Below are positions 1-6,752 of a DNA stretch of 15,678 nt, piece by piece. Both the position numbers and the translations under genes were made by a program. The stretch is from NCBI GenBank assembly GCA_026386995.1, contig JAPLMO010000308.1, positions 1-15,678 on the forward strand, written 5' to 3'. The notes under the pieces were generated by a model. It did not search any database. It saw only the letters and a list, made by a program, of their open reading frames with translations, and was not told where the DNA came from. Position 1 is the stretch's first letter. Each line of letters begins with the position of its first letter. This DNA comes from Planctomycetota bacterium (GTDB lineage: Bacteria; Planctomycetota; Phycisphaerae; FEN-1346).

Positions 1-59
1 GGGCATCTTGGCGAGCAGCGCCCGCACCGAGGCGTGCCACGCATCGCGGTGGAACGCCG
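1..59. repeat. 59-bp perfect direct repeat, edge copy (second copy 427-485)
   Basis: Bases 1-59 are identical to 427-485. The offset is 426 bases, a multiple of three, so both copies are read in the same frame of the minus-strand glycosyltransferase. The edge copy replaces sequence expected for the C-terminal GT-B domain. The two contexts share a short homology (CGGCGTTCCAC on the minus strand), a plausible mis-join point. A real tandem duplication cannot be excluded, but an assembly or read chimera at a contig end is more likely. Confidence 0.95.
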
Positions 60-885
60 TCGAGACCACGATGTCCGACTGGCGCACCTGCTCCTCGTAA
101 GCCGCGCGGCAGGGGATGTACCCGAACCGCACCAGGCGGTCGGCCAGGCGCCGCCGGGCCTTCTCGAAGACGGGGGGCCACTTGCGCGTGGCTTCGCCGA
201 CGACCGCCAGTTTGAACGGCACGCCTTCCTCGGCCAGGAAGAAGAGCACCTCGAAGAACGCCTCCGGGTTCTTGTCGAATTCCCATCGGTGGTTCCAGAG
301 GATGGTGAGTGGCGGCTTGCCGCGCGGCCGCCTCCGACCGGCGGCGAACGGCCCCAGGTCCATCCCGGGCGGCATGACGCGGCTGCGGCCCTCAAGCGTC
401 TCAACGAGGTCCGGCGGCACGAAATCGGGCATCTTGGCGAGCAGCGCCCGCACCGAGGCGTGCCACGCATCGCGGTGGAACGCCGAGTTGAACCAGACCG
501 CCTTTGCGGCCAGGCACGTCGTGAGGTTGATCATCGCGTACTGCGGGTCGCGGCGCTGGCCGGGTTCCAGCGGATCCGAAAGTTGGTTCTCGTGGAAGTA
601 TGCGACCACCGGCAAGCGGCTGATCGGCTCCGGGGCGAGGGCCTTGAAGGCCGGGACGTTCAGGAAGTCGCTGGCAAAGACGAGGTCGAAACTCTTCGGC
701 CCGAGCGCGGCCGCCTCGCGCGCCAGGTGAATGGCCGCGCCGTGCATCCGCCACTTCCACCGGCGTGCGGGCATCGTCAAGAGAGTCCATTCGTGGCGGC
801 TGCGGCGGCGCAGGCCTTCCAGGAAGTCGGCGTGCGGCCCGCCGAAGTAAGGCTCGATCGCCAGGATTCGCAATCGCTCGGGCAT
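1..885 (-). CDS. tRNA-queuosine alpha-mannosyltransferase-like glycosyltransferase (DUF3524/GTDC1 type), 3' end missing
   Basis: Reading from the minus-strand ATG at 885 gives an open frame of 295 codons that leaves the window without a stop. The protein starts MPERLRILAIEPYFGG and carries the N-terminal DUF3524 signature: a GGPH turn near residue 17, the RRWKWRM stretch at 41-47 and FHENQLSDP at 98-106. It then enters a GT-B C-terminal domain with LWNHRWEFDKNPEAFF at 196-211, characteristic of the QTMAN/GTDC1 family. Eukaryotic members add mannose to queuosine at tRNA position 34; the bacterial role is inferred. The gene is divergent from the AGE epimerase at 1008. Residues 277-295 repeat residues 135-153 exactly, because 59 bases at the window edge copy an internal stretch. 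Family members should continue differently there, so the last ~20 residues are suspect. No queuosine-synthesis gene is nearby. Confidence 0.8.
   Translation of the reverse strand, partial: MPERLRILAIEPYFGGPHADFLEGLRRRSRHEWTLLTMPARRWKWRMHGAAIHLAREAAALGPKSFDLVFASDFLNVPAFKALAPEPISRLPVVAYFHENQLSDPLEPGQRRDPQYAMINLTTCLAAKAVWFNSAFHRDAWHASVRALLAKMPDFVPPDLVETLEGRSRVMPPGMDLGPFAAGRRRPRGKPPLTILWNHRWEFDKNPEAFFEVLFFLAEEGVPFKLAVVGEATRKWPPVFEKARRRLADRLVRFGYIPCRAAYEEQVRQSDIVVSTAFHRDAWHASVRALLAKMP
427..485. repeat. 59-bp perfect direct repeat, internal copy
   Basis: This is the copy lying in the proper context of the glycosyltransferase N-terminal domain (residues 135-153). It is taken as the original because the surrounding protein sequence is continuous with the family on both sides. 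Confidence 0.9.
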
Positions 886-945
886 GGGCCCAAGTGTACG
901 CTACGGCCCGCGACCTGAAAAGCGAAAACGCGCGGCATTCGGGCG

Positions 946-975
946 TTGTCAATCGCCGTGCGGGGCTGGTATGAT
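946..975 (+). promoter_or_regulatory. Candidate sigma70 promoter of the AGE epimerase gene
   Basis: TTGTCA at 946-951 and TATGAT at 970-975 are separated by 18 bases. They lie 33 bases before the ATG at 1008, in the divergent spacer shared with the glycosyltransferase gene. The call rests on consensus match only. Confidence 0.5.
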
Positions 976-1007
976 GCATCGCAACGGCGCCCTGAAGGAG
1001 ATCCGCC

Positions 1008-2408
1008 ATGCGGTCGGCCTTTCATCTCTTTACGCACGCCGCACTGCTTATGACGCTCGCCGGCTGCGGGGCCCCGTCGGAGCGGCTGTCGCCGCCGGGT
1101 GCAGGGCTGCCCAGCACCGCGCCGAACCCTCCTACGTACACGAAACTGGCCGATATGCTCGACCGGCACCTCCACGAGGGGCTCCTCGCGAAGTTCTACC
1201 CGCGATGCGTAGACCGCACCCATGGCGGATTCCACGAGCGCCTCGCCAGGGACTGGACGGTGTTGCCCGAAGACGGGAAATTCCTCGTTTACCAGGCCCG
1301 CTTGACATGGGTTGCCGCGGTGGCGGCCATGTACGATCCGCGGCTCAAGCAGGAGTACGTGCCGTACGCGATCCACGGCCTCGACTTCCTGGAGAAGGTG
1401 ATGAAGGACCCCGAGGCAGGGGGCCTGTACTGGCAGGTGGACCTTGCGGGCCGGCCGCGCCCGCCTTTTGCCGACGAGAAGAACGCCTACGGCCTCTCGT
1501 TCGGCATCTACGCGGGGGCGACGGTATATGCCGCGACCAAAGAGGCGCGGGCGCTGGGTCTGGCGATGGAGACCTTCCGCTGGCTGGACGAACACGGGCA
1601 CGATGCCGCCCATGGCGGTTATTTCGAGGCCTTCGCGCGGTACGGAACGCCGATCGTCGCCCCGCGGCAGGACGTCTCGCCGCCGCGATGGCGCGACGGT
1701 CTCGGGACGCCGTACGGCTACAAGTCGATGAACACGCACATTCATCTTCTGGAGGCGCTGACGGCCCTCTATCGCGTCTTGCCCGAGGAGCGCGTGCGCG
1801 TCCGCCTTGAGGAACTGCTCGCGCTGGTGCGCGACAAGATCGCGGTGGCGCCGGGGTGCCTGAATTACTACTTTACGGCCGACTGGCGACCGGCGCCGAT
1901 GCACGACTCGTTCGGCCACGACGTGGAGGCGGCGTACCTGATGGTCGAGGCAGCCGAGGCCCTCGGCCGGCCCGACGACGAGGCCACGTGGCGCGTCGCC
2001 CGCAGCCTCGTCGACCACGCCCTGGCGTATGGCTGGGACGAGAAGAACGGCGGCTTCTTTAGCGAGGGCCAGGCATTCGGCCCCGCCAATGACCGGACGA
2101 AGATCTGGTGGGTCCAGGCCGAGGGCCTCAACGCGCTGCTCCTGATGCACCAGAAGTTCGGCCACCAGGACCCGCGATACTGGCAGGCGTTCATCAGGCA
2201 GTTGCAGTTCATCTGGGCGTACCAGATCGATCATCAGTACGGCGGCTGGTACAACGAGTTGACTGAGGAAGGGCGCCTGAAGTCCTCCGCCGACAAGGCC
2301 ACGCCCTGGAAGTGCGCTTATCACGACGGCCGGGCGCTGATGAACGTCGTAACCCGCCTTCGCGAATTGGCCTCGCGGCAGGGGGGCAAGGGGGCCGTTA
2401 GATTATGA
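1008..2408 (+). CDS. AGE-family epimerase/isomerase (cellobiose 2-epimerase-like), predicted lipoprotein
   Basis: A 466-residue protein, started at the ATG preceded by AAGGAG. Residues 1-20 form a lipoprotein signal ending in the lipobox LAGC (Cys20), so the enzyme should be exported and lipid-anchored. The rest matches the (alpha/alpha)6-barrel N-acylglucosamine/cellobiose 2-epimerase family: THGGFHE at 71-77, KNAYGLSFGIYA at 158-169, MNTHIHLLE at 241-249, GHDVE at 303-307, NGGFFSEG at 347-354, KIWWVQAEG at 365-373 and WKCAYHDGR at 434-442. The His residues in the MNTHIHLLE, GHDVE and YHDGR blocks correspond to the acid/base histidines of cellobiose 2-epimerases. Known members interconvert epimers at C2 of glucosyl or mannosyl sugars; the substrate here cannot be assigned. 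Export is odd because characterised members are mostly cytoplasmic. A palindromic repeat begins 10 bases after the stop. Confidence 0.88.
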   Translation: MRSAFHLFTHAALLMTLAGCGAPSERLSPPGAGLPSTAPNPPTYTKLADMLDRHLHEGLLAKFYPRCVDRTHGGFHERLARDWTVLPEDGKFLVYQARLTWVAAVAAMYDPRLKQEYVPYAIHGLDFLEKVMKDPEAGGLYWQVDLAGRPRPPFADEKNAYGLSFGIYAGATVYAATKEARALGLAMETFRWLDEHGHDAAHGGYFEAFARYGTPIVAPRQDVSPPRWRDGLGTPYGYKSMNTHIHLLEALTALYRVLPEERVRVRLEELLALVRDKIAVAPGCLNYYFTADWRPAPMHDSFGHDVEAAYLMVEAAEALGRPDDEATWRVARSLVDHALAYGWDEKNGGFFSEGQAFGPANDRTKIWWVQAEGLNALLLMHQKFGHQDPRYWQAFIRQLQFIWAYQIDHQYGGWYNELTEEGRLKSSADKATPWKCAYHDGRALMNVVTRLRELASRQGGKGAVRL

Positions 2409-2417
2409 CAGCGGTAA

Positions 2418-2476
2418 ATCGCAATTTGCGCGGCGGGTACCCGTCCAGGCGGGTAAACTCCGACCCGCTGCGCAAA
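2418..2476. repeat. Long extragenic palindrome, copy A (inverted partner 8556-8596)
   Basis: Arms 2425-2438 and 2463-2476 pair over 14 bp with one G-U. The 24-base loop holds a second small hairpin (ACCCG 2439-2443 with CGGGT 2450-2454). The outer 23 bases 2418-2440 are identical to the reverse complement of 8574-8596. Both copies lie just after a stop codon (here the AGE epimerase), which suggests a REP/MITE-like element or a shared 3'-end structure. Confidence 0.8.
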
Positions 2477-2552
2477 ACCGGATTACCCGACAGAGTAACC
2501 ATCCCGCCCTCGCAGGTGACGCACTAGGGTTACCTTCTGCGGCCTTTTCCTC

Positions 2553-2580
2553 TTGCTTTGGCGGGTCCGGAAGATAAACT
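2553..2580 (+). promoter_or_regulatory. Candidate promoter of metK
   Basis: TTGCTT at 2553-2558 and TAAACT at 2575-2580 are 16 bases apart. The implied start near 2587 would give a leader of about 60 bases before the GTG of metK. The match is partial. Confidence 0.35.
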
Positions 2581-2590
2581 ATTCGACTCA

Positions 2591-2641
2591 CGCGCCGGGG
2601 GGTTGCCGGCGCGGCCTGGTTTCCGGGGACCAGCAAAGGAG
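2591..2641 (+). promoter_or_regulatory. Structured metK leader with two hairpins ending at the ribosome-binding site
   Basis: CGCGCCGG (2591-2598) pairs perfectly with CCGGCGCG (2606-2613) around a 7-base loop. CTGGT (2616-2620) pairs with ACCAG (2629-2633) immediately before the Shine-Dalgarno AAAGGAG (2635-2641). I could not match this, or the longer spacer from 2409, to the conserved cores of known SAM or SAH riboswitches. It is recorded as structure next to the RBS, not as a riboswitch. Confidence 0.35.
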
Positions 2642-2648
2642 CGAGAGC

Positions 2649-3914
2649 GTGGCGAAGAAGGCTGCCAAGATGGGTGCGAAGAAGCCCGTGTCGTTGGCCG
2701 GGTGCGCATGCAAGCCGAAGTACGTCCTTCCCGAAGGCCATACGCTGTTTACGAGCGAGGCTGTTACTGTCGGCCATCCCGACAAGATCTGCGACCAGGT
2801 TTCCGATGCGGTCCTCGATGCGATGCTCGCGCAGGACCCAGCGAGCCGCGTCGCCTGCGAAACGCTTGTGACCACGGGCCTGTGCCTCGTGGCCGGCGAA
2901 GTGACCACCAAGGCCCAGGTCAACATCCAGGACGTCGTCCGTCGGACGATCCGCGAGATCGGCTACACCGACGCCGAGATGGGCTTTGCGGCCGACCATT
3001 GCTCGGTCCTCGTGGCCCTGCACGGCCAGAGCCCCGACATCGCGCGCGGCGTGGACGCCGGCGAGAACAAGGAGCAGGGCGCGGGCGACCAGGGCATCAT
3101 GTTCGGCTTCGCCTGCCGCGAGACGCCGCAACTCATGCCCATGCCTATCCAGATGGCCCACGAGTTGTGCACGCGCCTGAAGGAAGTCCGCGAGAAGGGG
3201 GCCTTGAGGTGGCTGCGGCCCGACGGCAAGAGCCAGGTCACGATCCAGTATGACGAGAAGGGCAAGCCCGTCCGCGTCCACACCGTCGTCGTCTCGACGC
3301 AACACGCCGACCAGATCGGCGGCCGCAGCGTCTCCAACGAAGAGATCCGCGAGGGCGTCCTCGATCAGATCGTCCAGCCGGTCATCCCCGCCCGCTTCCT
3401 CGATGAAGACACGATCTATCACATTAATCCGACCGGCCGGTTTGTCGTCGGCGGCCCGCACGGCGACTCGGGCGTCACTGGCCGCAAGATCATCGTCGAC
3501 ACCTACGGTGGCAAGGGCAGCCACGGCGGCGGGGCGTTCAGCGGCAAGGACCCCTCGAAGGTCGACCGCAGCGCCGCGTACATGGCCCGCCACGTCGCAA
3601 AGAACATTGTTGCGGCCGGCCTGGCGGATGTGTGCGAGGTGCAACTCTCGTACGCCATCGGCGTGGCAGAGCCGCTCAGCATCCACGTCGAGACCAACGG
3701 TACGGGCAAGATCTCCGACGTCGGCCTCGCGAAGATCATCCGCAACACCTTCCCCCTGAAGCCGCGCGAGATGATCGAGTACCTGGACCTCCTGCGGCCG
3801 ATCTACCGCAAGACCGCCCAGGGCGGGCACTTCGGGCGCGAACTGCCCGAGTTCACGTGGGAGGAACTCCGCAAGGTCGACGCCCTGAAGCAAGCCGCAA
3901 GGGCGTGTAAGTAA
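2649..3914 (+). CDS. metK: S-adenosylmethionine synthetase
   Basis: A 421-residue protein, started at GTG 2649 because AAAGGAG lies 7 bases upstream; the frame is open further 5' but lacks a comparable site. It makes S-adenosylmethionine from methionine and ATP in the cytoplasm. Diagnostic motifs are [13 protein letters not shown] from residue 42, the [13 protein letters not shown]-site motif at 144-153, the [18 protein letters not shown] block from 258 and [19 protein letters not shown] shortly after. Length is slightly above the usual 380-400 residues because of a basic N-terminal extension ([12 protein letters not shown]) and a short C-terminal tail. The gene stands alone, with its own candidate promoter and a strong terminator starting 17 bases after the stop. 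No methionine-cycle partners are adjacent. Confidence 0.97.
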   Translation: MAKKAAKMGAKKPVSLAGCACKPKYVLPEGHTLFTSEAVTVGHPDKICDQVSDAVLDAMLAQDPASRVACETLVTTGLCLVAGEVTTKAQVNIQDVVRRTIREIGYTDAEMGFAADHCSVLVALHGQSPDIARGVDAGENKEQGAGDQGIMFGFACRETPQLMPMPIQMAHELCTRLKEVREKGALRWLRPDGKSQVTIQYDEKGKPVRVHTVVVSTQHADQIGGRSVSNEEIREGVLDQIVQPVIPARFLDEDTIYHINPTGRFVVGGPHGDSGVTGRKIIVDTYGGKGSHGGGAFSGKDPSKVDRSAAYMARHVAKNIVAAGLADVCEVQLSYAIGVAEPLSIHVETNGTGKISDVGLAKIIRNTFPLKPREMIEYLDLLRPIYRKTAQGGHFGRELPEFTWEELRKVDALKQAARACK

Positions 3915-3916
3915 TT

Positions 3917-3931
3917 GTGGATTGCGGATTA
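3917..3931. repeat. ATTGCGGATT-type simple repeat patch
   Basis: The spacer after metK carries TTGTGGATTGCGGATT-like sequence. The same short unit, on the other strand, forms the patch at 9002-9026 inside the broken dnaE. It is short and low in complexity, and is recorded because it recurs. Confidence 0.4.
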
Positions 3932-3966
3932 AAAAAGGGCCTGCGCCGATGACGCAGGCCCTTTTT
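3932..3966 (+). terminator. Rho-independent terminator of metK
   Basis: A perfect 14-bp stem (3932-3945 with 3953-3966) encloses a 7-base loop. The GC core GGGCCTGCG is flanked by A5 on the left and T5 on the right, so it may work in both directions. It begins 17 bases after the metK stop. Confidence 0.92.
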
Positions 3967-3972
3967 CCATAT

Positions 3973-3997
3973 TTAGCCGGCGGGCTTGCCCGCCGCG
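3973..3997. repeat. TTTAGCC-type intergenic hairpin, copy 1 (TT loop)
   Basis: TTTAGC is followed by a perfect 8-bp stem CGGCGGGC / GCCCGCCG (3978-3985, 3988-3995) closed by a TT loop, then CG. The copies at 12017 and 14772 share the loop, stem length and trailing CG but have different, fully paired stem sequences. Confidence 0.75.
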
Positions 3998-4041
3998 TGT
4001 TGCCTTGCCAGTGTACGCATGTGCCGGGCGCACAAATACGG

Positions 4042-4069
4042 CCCGCCCCGGCGCGGGGGCCGGGGCGGG
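4042..4069. repeat. Very GC-rich perfect hairpin
   Basis: CCCGCCCCGGC (4042-4052) pairs perfectly with GCCGGGGCGGG (4059-4069) around a 6-base loop. No T-run follows, so it is not a typical terminator. It lies in the 319-base spacer between metK and the oxidoreductase. Confidence 0.7.
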
Positions 4070-4124
4070 GATGGCTTTATCATATCTCGGCCCTTCGCTG
4101 TGCGCGCTGTGCCACAACCCGGAA

Positions 4125-4154
4125 CCCAAGGAGGAGCCCAAGGAGGAGCCCAAG
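4125..4154. repeat. 12-bp tandem repeat, 2.5 units
   Basis: The unit CCCAAGGAGGAG occurs at 4125-4136 and 4137-4148, followed by a half unit CCCAAG. It lies just upstream of the oxidoreductase promoter. Each unit contains an AGGAGG ribosome-binding-like string, but no start codon follows at a suitable distance. Confidence 0.8.
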
Positions 4155-4161
4155 ACAAGTC

Positions 4162-4190
4162 TTGACCTCGGCCCAGGGCAATGGCACAAT
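4162..4190 (+). promoter_or_regulatory. Candidate promoter of the Gfo/Idh/MocA gene
   Basis: TTGACC (4162-4167) and CACAAT (4185-4190) are spaced by 17 bases and lie 43 bases before the ATG at 4234. The -35 box is good and the -10 box weak. Confidence 0.45.
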
Positions 4191-4233
4191 AGCGGCCGGT
4201 CATGGGGACAGGCGAATCCTGGGAGAGGAAGTC

Positions 4234-5535
4234 ATGAACCACACTTTCACGCGGCGGAGTTTCCTGAAGGTTGCATCTGCTTCGGCGGCCGGCCTTGCGG
4301 CGGCGCCGTACGTCATTACTTCCAGCGCCCTCGGCGCGGCCGGCGTACCGCCGGCCAGCGGGCGGGTGGTCGTTGGCCACATCGGCGTGGGCGGCCAGGG
4401 CGGGGGGCTCCTGCAGCACTTTGTGGGCCTGGCCCAGGGTCAGTCGGTTGCGGTGTGCGACTGCTTCAAGAAGCGCCGCGAGGACGCCGCCAAGGTCATC
4501 GAGGACGCTTACGCCAAGCGCGAAGACAAGGGAACGTTCAAGGGCGTCGCCCAGTTCGCCGATTTCCAGGAACTCCTGGCCCGCCCCGACATCGACGCCG
4601 TCGTCATTGCCACACCCGATCACTGGCACGTGCCGCTGGGCACGGCCGCCTGCCGCGCTGGCAAAGATATGTATATCGAAAAGCCGCTTGGCCTGGCGCT
4701 GGAGTGGAACAAGGCCCTCCGCACGGCCGTCCGGCAGTACGGGCGGATCTTCCAGTACGGCACGCAGCAGCGCGCCCAGTCGCACATCCGCCAGGGATGC
4801 GAACTCGTGCGCAACGGCCGCATTGGCACAATTACCGCGATCGAGGTTATCGCTCCCGACGGCGCGACCGGCGGGTCGACCGTGTCCGTCCCCGTGCCCG
4901 AAGGCTTCGATTACGACCGCTGGCTCGGGCCCGCCCAGCAGTCGCCGTACACCGCCGACCGCTGCACGAGCATGGGCTCGTGGCACGTTTACGACAACGC
5001 CATCGGCTTCCTGGCCGGCTGGGGGGCGCACCCGCTCGACGTCCTGCACTGGGCCTATCCGGACGCGATCCCGGTGGAGTACGAAGGCACGGGCCTCGTG
5101 CCCACGGAGGGGCTCTATAACACGGTCGTGCACTGGGACATCAAGGGCAAGTACGCCAACGGCGTTCCGTTCACCCTGAAGCCCGGCGGCGACAGCACGA
5201 AGTTCATCGGCACGGAAGGCTGGATACGCATTTCTCGCGGCGGATGGGACGCCGAGCCGAAGTCGCTCCTGAAGGAGACGACCGGCCCGAATGAAATCCA
5301 CCTGCACGCGAGCAACGATCACAAGAAGGACTTCCTGGAGTCCGTGAAGAGCCGCAAGGACCCCGCCAGCCCGATCGAGTCGTCGTGCCAGTCGGACTTC
5401 ATCAGCCACCTCTCCGACATCGCCGTCCGCACCGGCCGCAAGATCAAGTGGGACCCCACGAAGGAAACGATCATCGGCGACGATGCCGCCGCCCGGATGC
5501 TCAACCGGCCGCTGCGGGCGCCGTGGCGGCTGTGA
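4234..5535 (+). CDS. Gfo/Idh/MocA-family oxidoreductase with Tat signal
   Basis: A 433-residue protein. The ATG at 4234 is chosen because a purine-rich AGAGGA lies just upstream and the resulting N-terminus is a complete twin-arginine signal (TRRSFLKV at 6-13, then a hydrophobic Ala-rich stretch to about residue 35). The frame is open upstream to 3922, but that part crosses the metK terminator. The mature protein has a dinucleotide-binding fold starting VVVGHIGVGGQGGG (45-58), then ATPDHWHVPLG (126-136) and the family EKP motif (149-151). The C-terminal half is typical of planctomycete 'GFO_IDH_MocA' proteins. Members oxidise or rearrange sugars and cyclitols with bound NAD(P). Tat export would fit folding with cofactor before translocation. 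The substrate is unknown. Confidence 0.9.
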   Translation: MNHTFTRRSFLKVASASAAGLAAAPYVITSSALGAAGVPPASGRVVVGHIGVGGQGGGLLQHFVGLAQGQSVAVCDCFKKRREDAAKVIEDAYAKREDKGTFKGVAQFADFQELLARPDIDAVVIATPDHWHVPLGTAACRAGKDMYIEKPLGLALEWNKALRTAVRQYGRIFQYGTQQRAQSHIRQGCELVRNGRIGTITAIEVIAPDGATGGSTVSVPVPEGFDYDRWLGPAQQSPYTADRCTSMGSWHVYDNAIGFLAGWGAHPLDVLHWAYPDAIPVEYEGTGLVPTEGLYNTVVHWDIKGKYANGVPFTLKPGGDSTKFIGTEGWIRISRGGWDAEPKSLLKETTGPNEIHLHASNDHKKDFLESVKSRKDPASPIESSCQSDFISHLSDIAVRTGRKIKWDPTKETIIGDDAAARMLNRPLRAPWRL

Positions 5536-5611
5536 GTCGCAGGGGGCCTGGCTGCTACGCGTTCGGCTGAGTAAGGTCAGCCGCTGGAACACTACTTAAG
5601 AAAGGGCGCCC

Positions 5612-6088
5612 ATGAACAGGCTCGCTTGGCTACTGGCCGTCTCCTGGGTCATTGTCGTCGGTTGCGGCAGCGACGACGAAAGCGTCGCCAAGAAGACCGG
5701 CGCCAAGGTTGGCGAGACCCTCACCGATTTTGCGTCCGGCGTGGGCAAGGGAATCGACAAGAAAATGAAGGTCAATGTTGAGTTGTCGAAGGAGTTGGCC
5801 GACCAGGGGATTTCGGTCACCATCGCCAAGGCCGGCGGCATAGACCTGAAGCATCCGGATGTCAAGGCAGACTCGCACACATCGGAGATCCTGGTTTACC
5901 TGATCGCCGCAAAGCCCTTCAAGGGCAGGCTGATCGCCAAGGCTCTCACGAACGATGGCCAGGAAATAGGCCGCTCTCCGGCGGACGTGGAACTTGCGAG
6001 CGATGAGGCGAAGTATATCACCTTCGCCTTCGATCATGATATGGACACACAGTTGGTCGCCAAGTACACGATTGACGCCAAGAAGTGA
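5612..6088 (+). CDS. Small predicted lipoprotein of unknown function
   Basis: A 158-residue protein, started at the ATG preceded by AAAGGG. Residues 1-18 form a lipoprotein signal (hydrophobic run, then VVGC with Cys18). The mature part begins with a charged, Lys-rich segment containing DFASGVGKGIDKKMKVN (about 39-55). It then looks like a beta-rich domain (SEILVYLIAAKPFKGRLIAKAL, split around residue 100) ending in a YTID strand. I do not recognise a family; the layout resembles lipoproteins that carry an immunoglobulin-like or stress-type fold, but that is a guess. It follows the oxidoreductase by 76 bases in the same direction, with no obvious promoter or terminator between, so co-transcription is possible. 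Confidence 0.75.
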   Translation: MNRLAWLLAVSWVIVVGCGSDDESVAKKTGAKVGETLTDFASGVGKGIDKKMKVNVELSKELADQGISVTIAKAGGIDLKHPDVKADSHTSEILVYLIAAKPFKGRLIAKALTNDGQEIGRSPADVELASDEAKYITFAFDHDMDTQLVAKYTIDAKK

Positions 6089-6154
6089 ACACCGGGCCTG
6101 GCATTGCGGCGGTCAGCCTTACCCATCGCGTGATGATGGCCTTTGTGGATTTGG

Positions 6155-6274
6155 CTGCCCCGGAGGGGCAGACTGGTTTCCAGCCATGGGCGCAAGTCGA
6201 AGATCCGCCTGTAGTTCTGGCGGACCCGTGGAAAGATTGCCTTCGGGGCGGCCACGATTTGCGGCCACACGCCC
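6155..6274. other. Spacer with three consecutive hairpins upstream of the STAS operon promoter
   Basis: The non-coding stretch 6089-6349 contains CTGCCCC/GGGGCAG (6155-6161, 6165-6171, 3-base loop), TCCGCC/GGCGGA (6204-6209, 6219-6224), and an imperfect GGGC-GGCC/GGCC-GCCC stem (6246-6253, 6263-6274). Open frames across it are short and look like no protein I know. It could be a structured dispersed repeat, a small RNA or an mRNA 3' end of the lipoprotein gene; the sequence alone does not decide. Confidence 0.4.
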
Positions 6275-6281
6275 GTTGCCT

Positions 6282-6312
6282 GTTGGCTTCTCGCGACAGT
6301 TGGCTTCTCGCG
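6282..6312. repeat. 14-bp direct repeat just upstream of the -35 box
   Basis: GTTGGCTTCTCGCG occurs at 6282-6295 and 6299-6312 with a 17-base period, ending one base before the TTGACA box. Paired sites at this position could be an activator-binding site or a slippage product. Confidence 0.75.
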
Positions 6313-6313
6313 C

Positions 6314-6342
6314 TTGACACAGGCTCCGTGGCGACTTACTAT
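6314..6342 (+). promoter_or_regulatory. Near-consensus sigma70 promoter of the STAS/kinase operon
   Basis: TTGACA (6314-6319, perfect) and TACTAT (6337-6342, four of six) are separated by 17 bases. The predicted start near 6349 gives a leader of about 30 bases before the ATG at 6380. It is the best promoter in the window. Confidence 0.75.
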
Positions 6343-6379
6343 TACCGGCATGTCCGAAGTGTGCAAAGGCGAGCCGACG

Positions 6380-6751
6380 ATGCCAGAAGAACAGGATGTC
6401 GTCCAGGTTGCGGACCGTAGCGGCGTGAAACTGGTCCGCATCATTTTCTCCTCGATCTTGCGAGAGGGCGAGGTGGAGTCGTTCGGCCGCGGCCTCCTGG
6501 CGCTGGCCGAAGTGCCCGGCCAGCGGGTCGTCCTGAGTTTCCTCGGCGTTCAGCACCTGACGAGCCTCGTCTTGGGCAAGTTGATCCACGTGCACAAGCG
6601 GCTGGCCGAGTCGGGGGGCGAACTGCGGCTGGCCGACATCGACCCGCATATTTTCGAGGTCTTTGCCATCACGCACCTGGACAAACTGTTCCGCATCTAC
6701 GAGCGTGAAGACGAGGCCATCGCCAGTTTTGCGGCCGAGGCGGAGGGCTAG
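6380..6751 (+). CDS. STAS-domain protein (anti-sigma factor antagonist-like)
   Basis: A 123-residue STAS protein. ATG 6380 is preferred because the upstream ATG at 6350 falls at the predicted transcription start; AAAGGCGAG lies before 6380. The domain fills the protein: IIFSSILREGEVESFGRGLL (21-40), VVLSFLGVQHLTSLVLGKL (50-68) and the terminal helix IFEVFAITHLDKLFRIY (91-107). Ser62 in HLTSLVLG aligns with the phosphorylated Ser of SpoIIAA/RsbV, although the usual Asp before it is Thr. In partner switching the unphosphorylated STAS protein binds the kinase and frees its target; the kinase inactivates it by phosphorylation. The kinase gene starts one base after this stop, so the two are surely co-translated. 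It differs enough from the second STAS gene to bind a different partner. Confidence 0.85.
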   Translation: MPEEQDVVQVADRSGVKLVRIIFSSILREGEVESFGRGLLALAEVPGQRVVLSFLGVQHLTSLVLGKLIHVHKRLAESGGELRLADIDPHIFEVFAITHLDKLFRIYEREDEAIASFAAEAEG

Positions 6752-6752
6752 C

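Noticed and set aside
34..918. Plus-strand open frame of 294 codons over the left end
   Set aside because: It is antisense to the glycosyltransferase, has no family resemblance, and shows the Arg/His/Val-rich pattern of a GC-rich shadow frame.
2409..2648. SAM or SAH riboswitch upstream of metK
   Set aside because: No conserved core of a known class could be placed by eye; only generic hairpins are seen.
4125..4154. CRISPR-like array
   Set aside because: The unit is 12 bases, directly adjacent without spacers, and occurs 2.5 times.
3922..4233. Upstream extension of the Gfo/Idh/MocA protein to 537 residues
   Set aside because: The extension would translate through the metK terminator, hairpins and promoter and would bury the Tat signal.
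3973..5592. Minus-strand open frame of 539 codons opposite the Gfo/Idh/MocA gene
   Set aside because: Length comes from high GC; the sequence is unlike any protein and the plus strand has complete family motifs.
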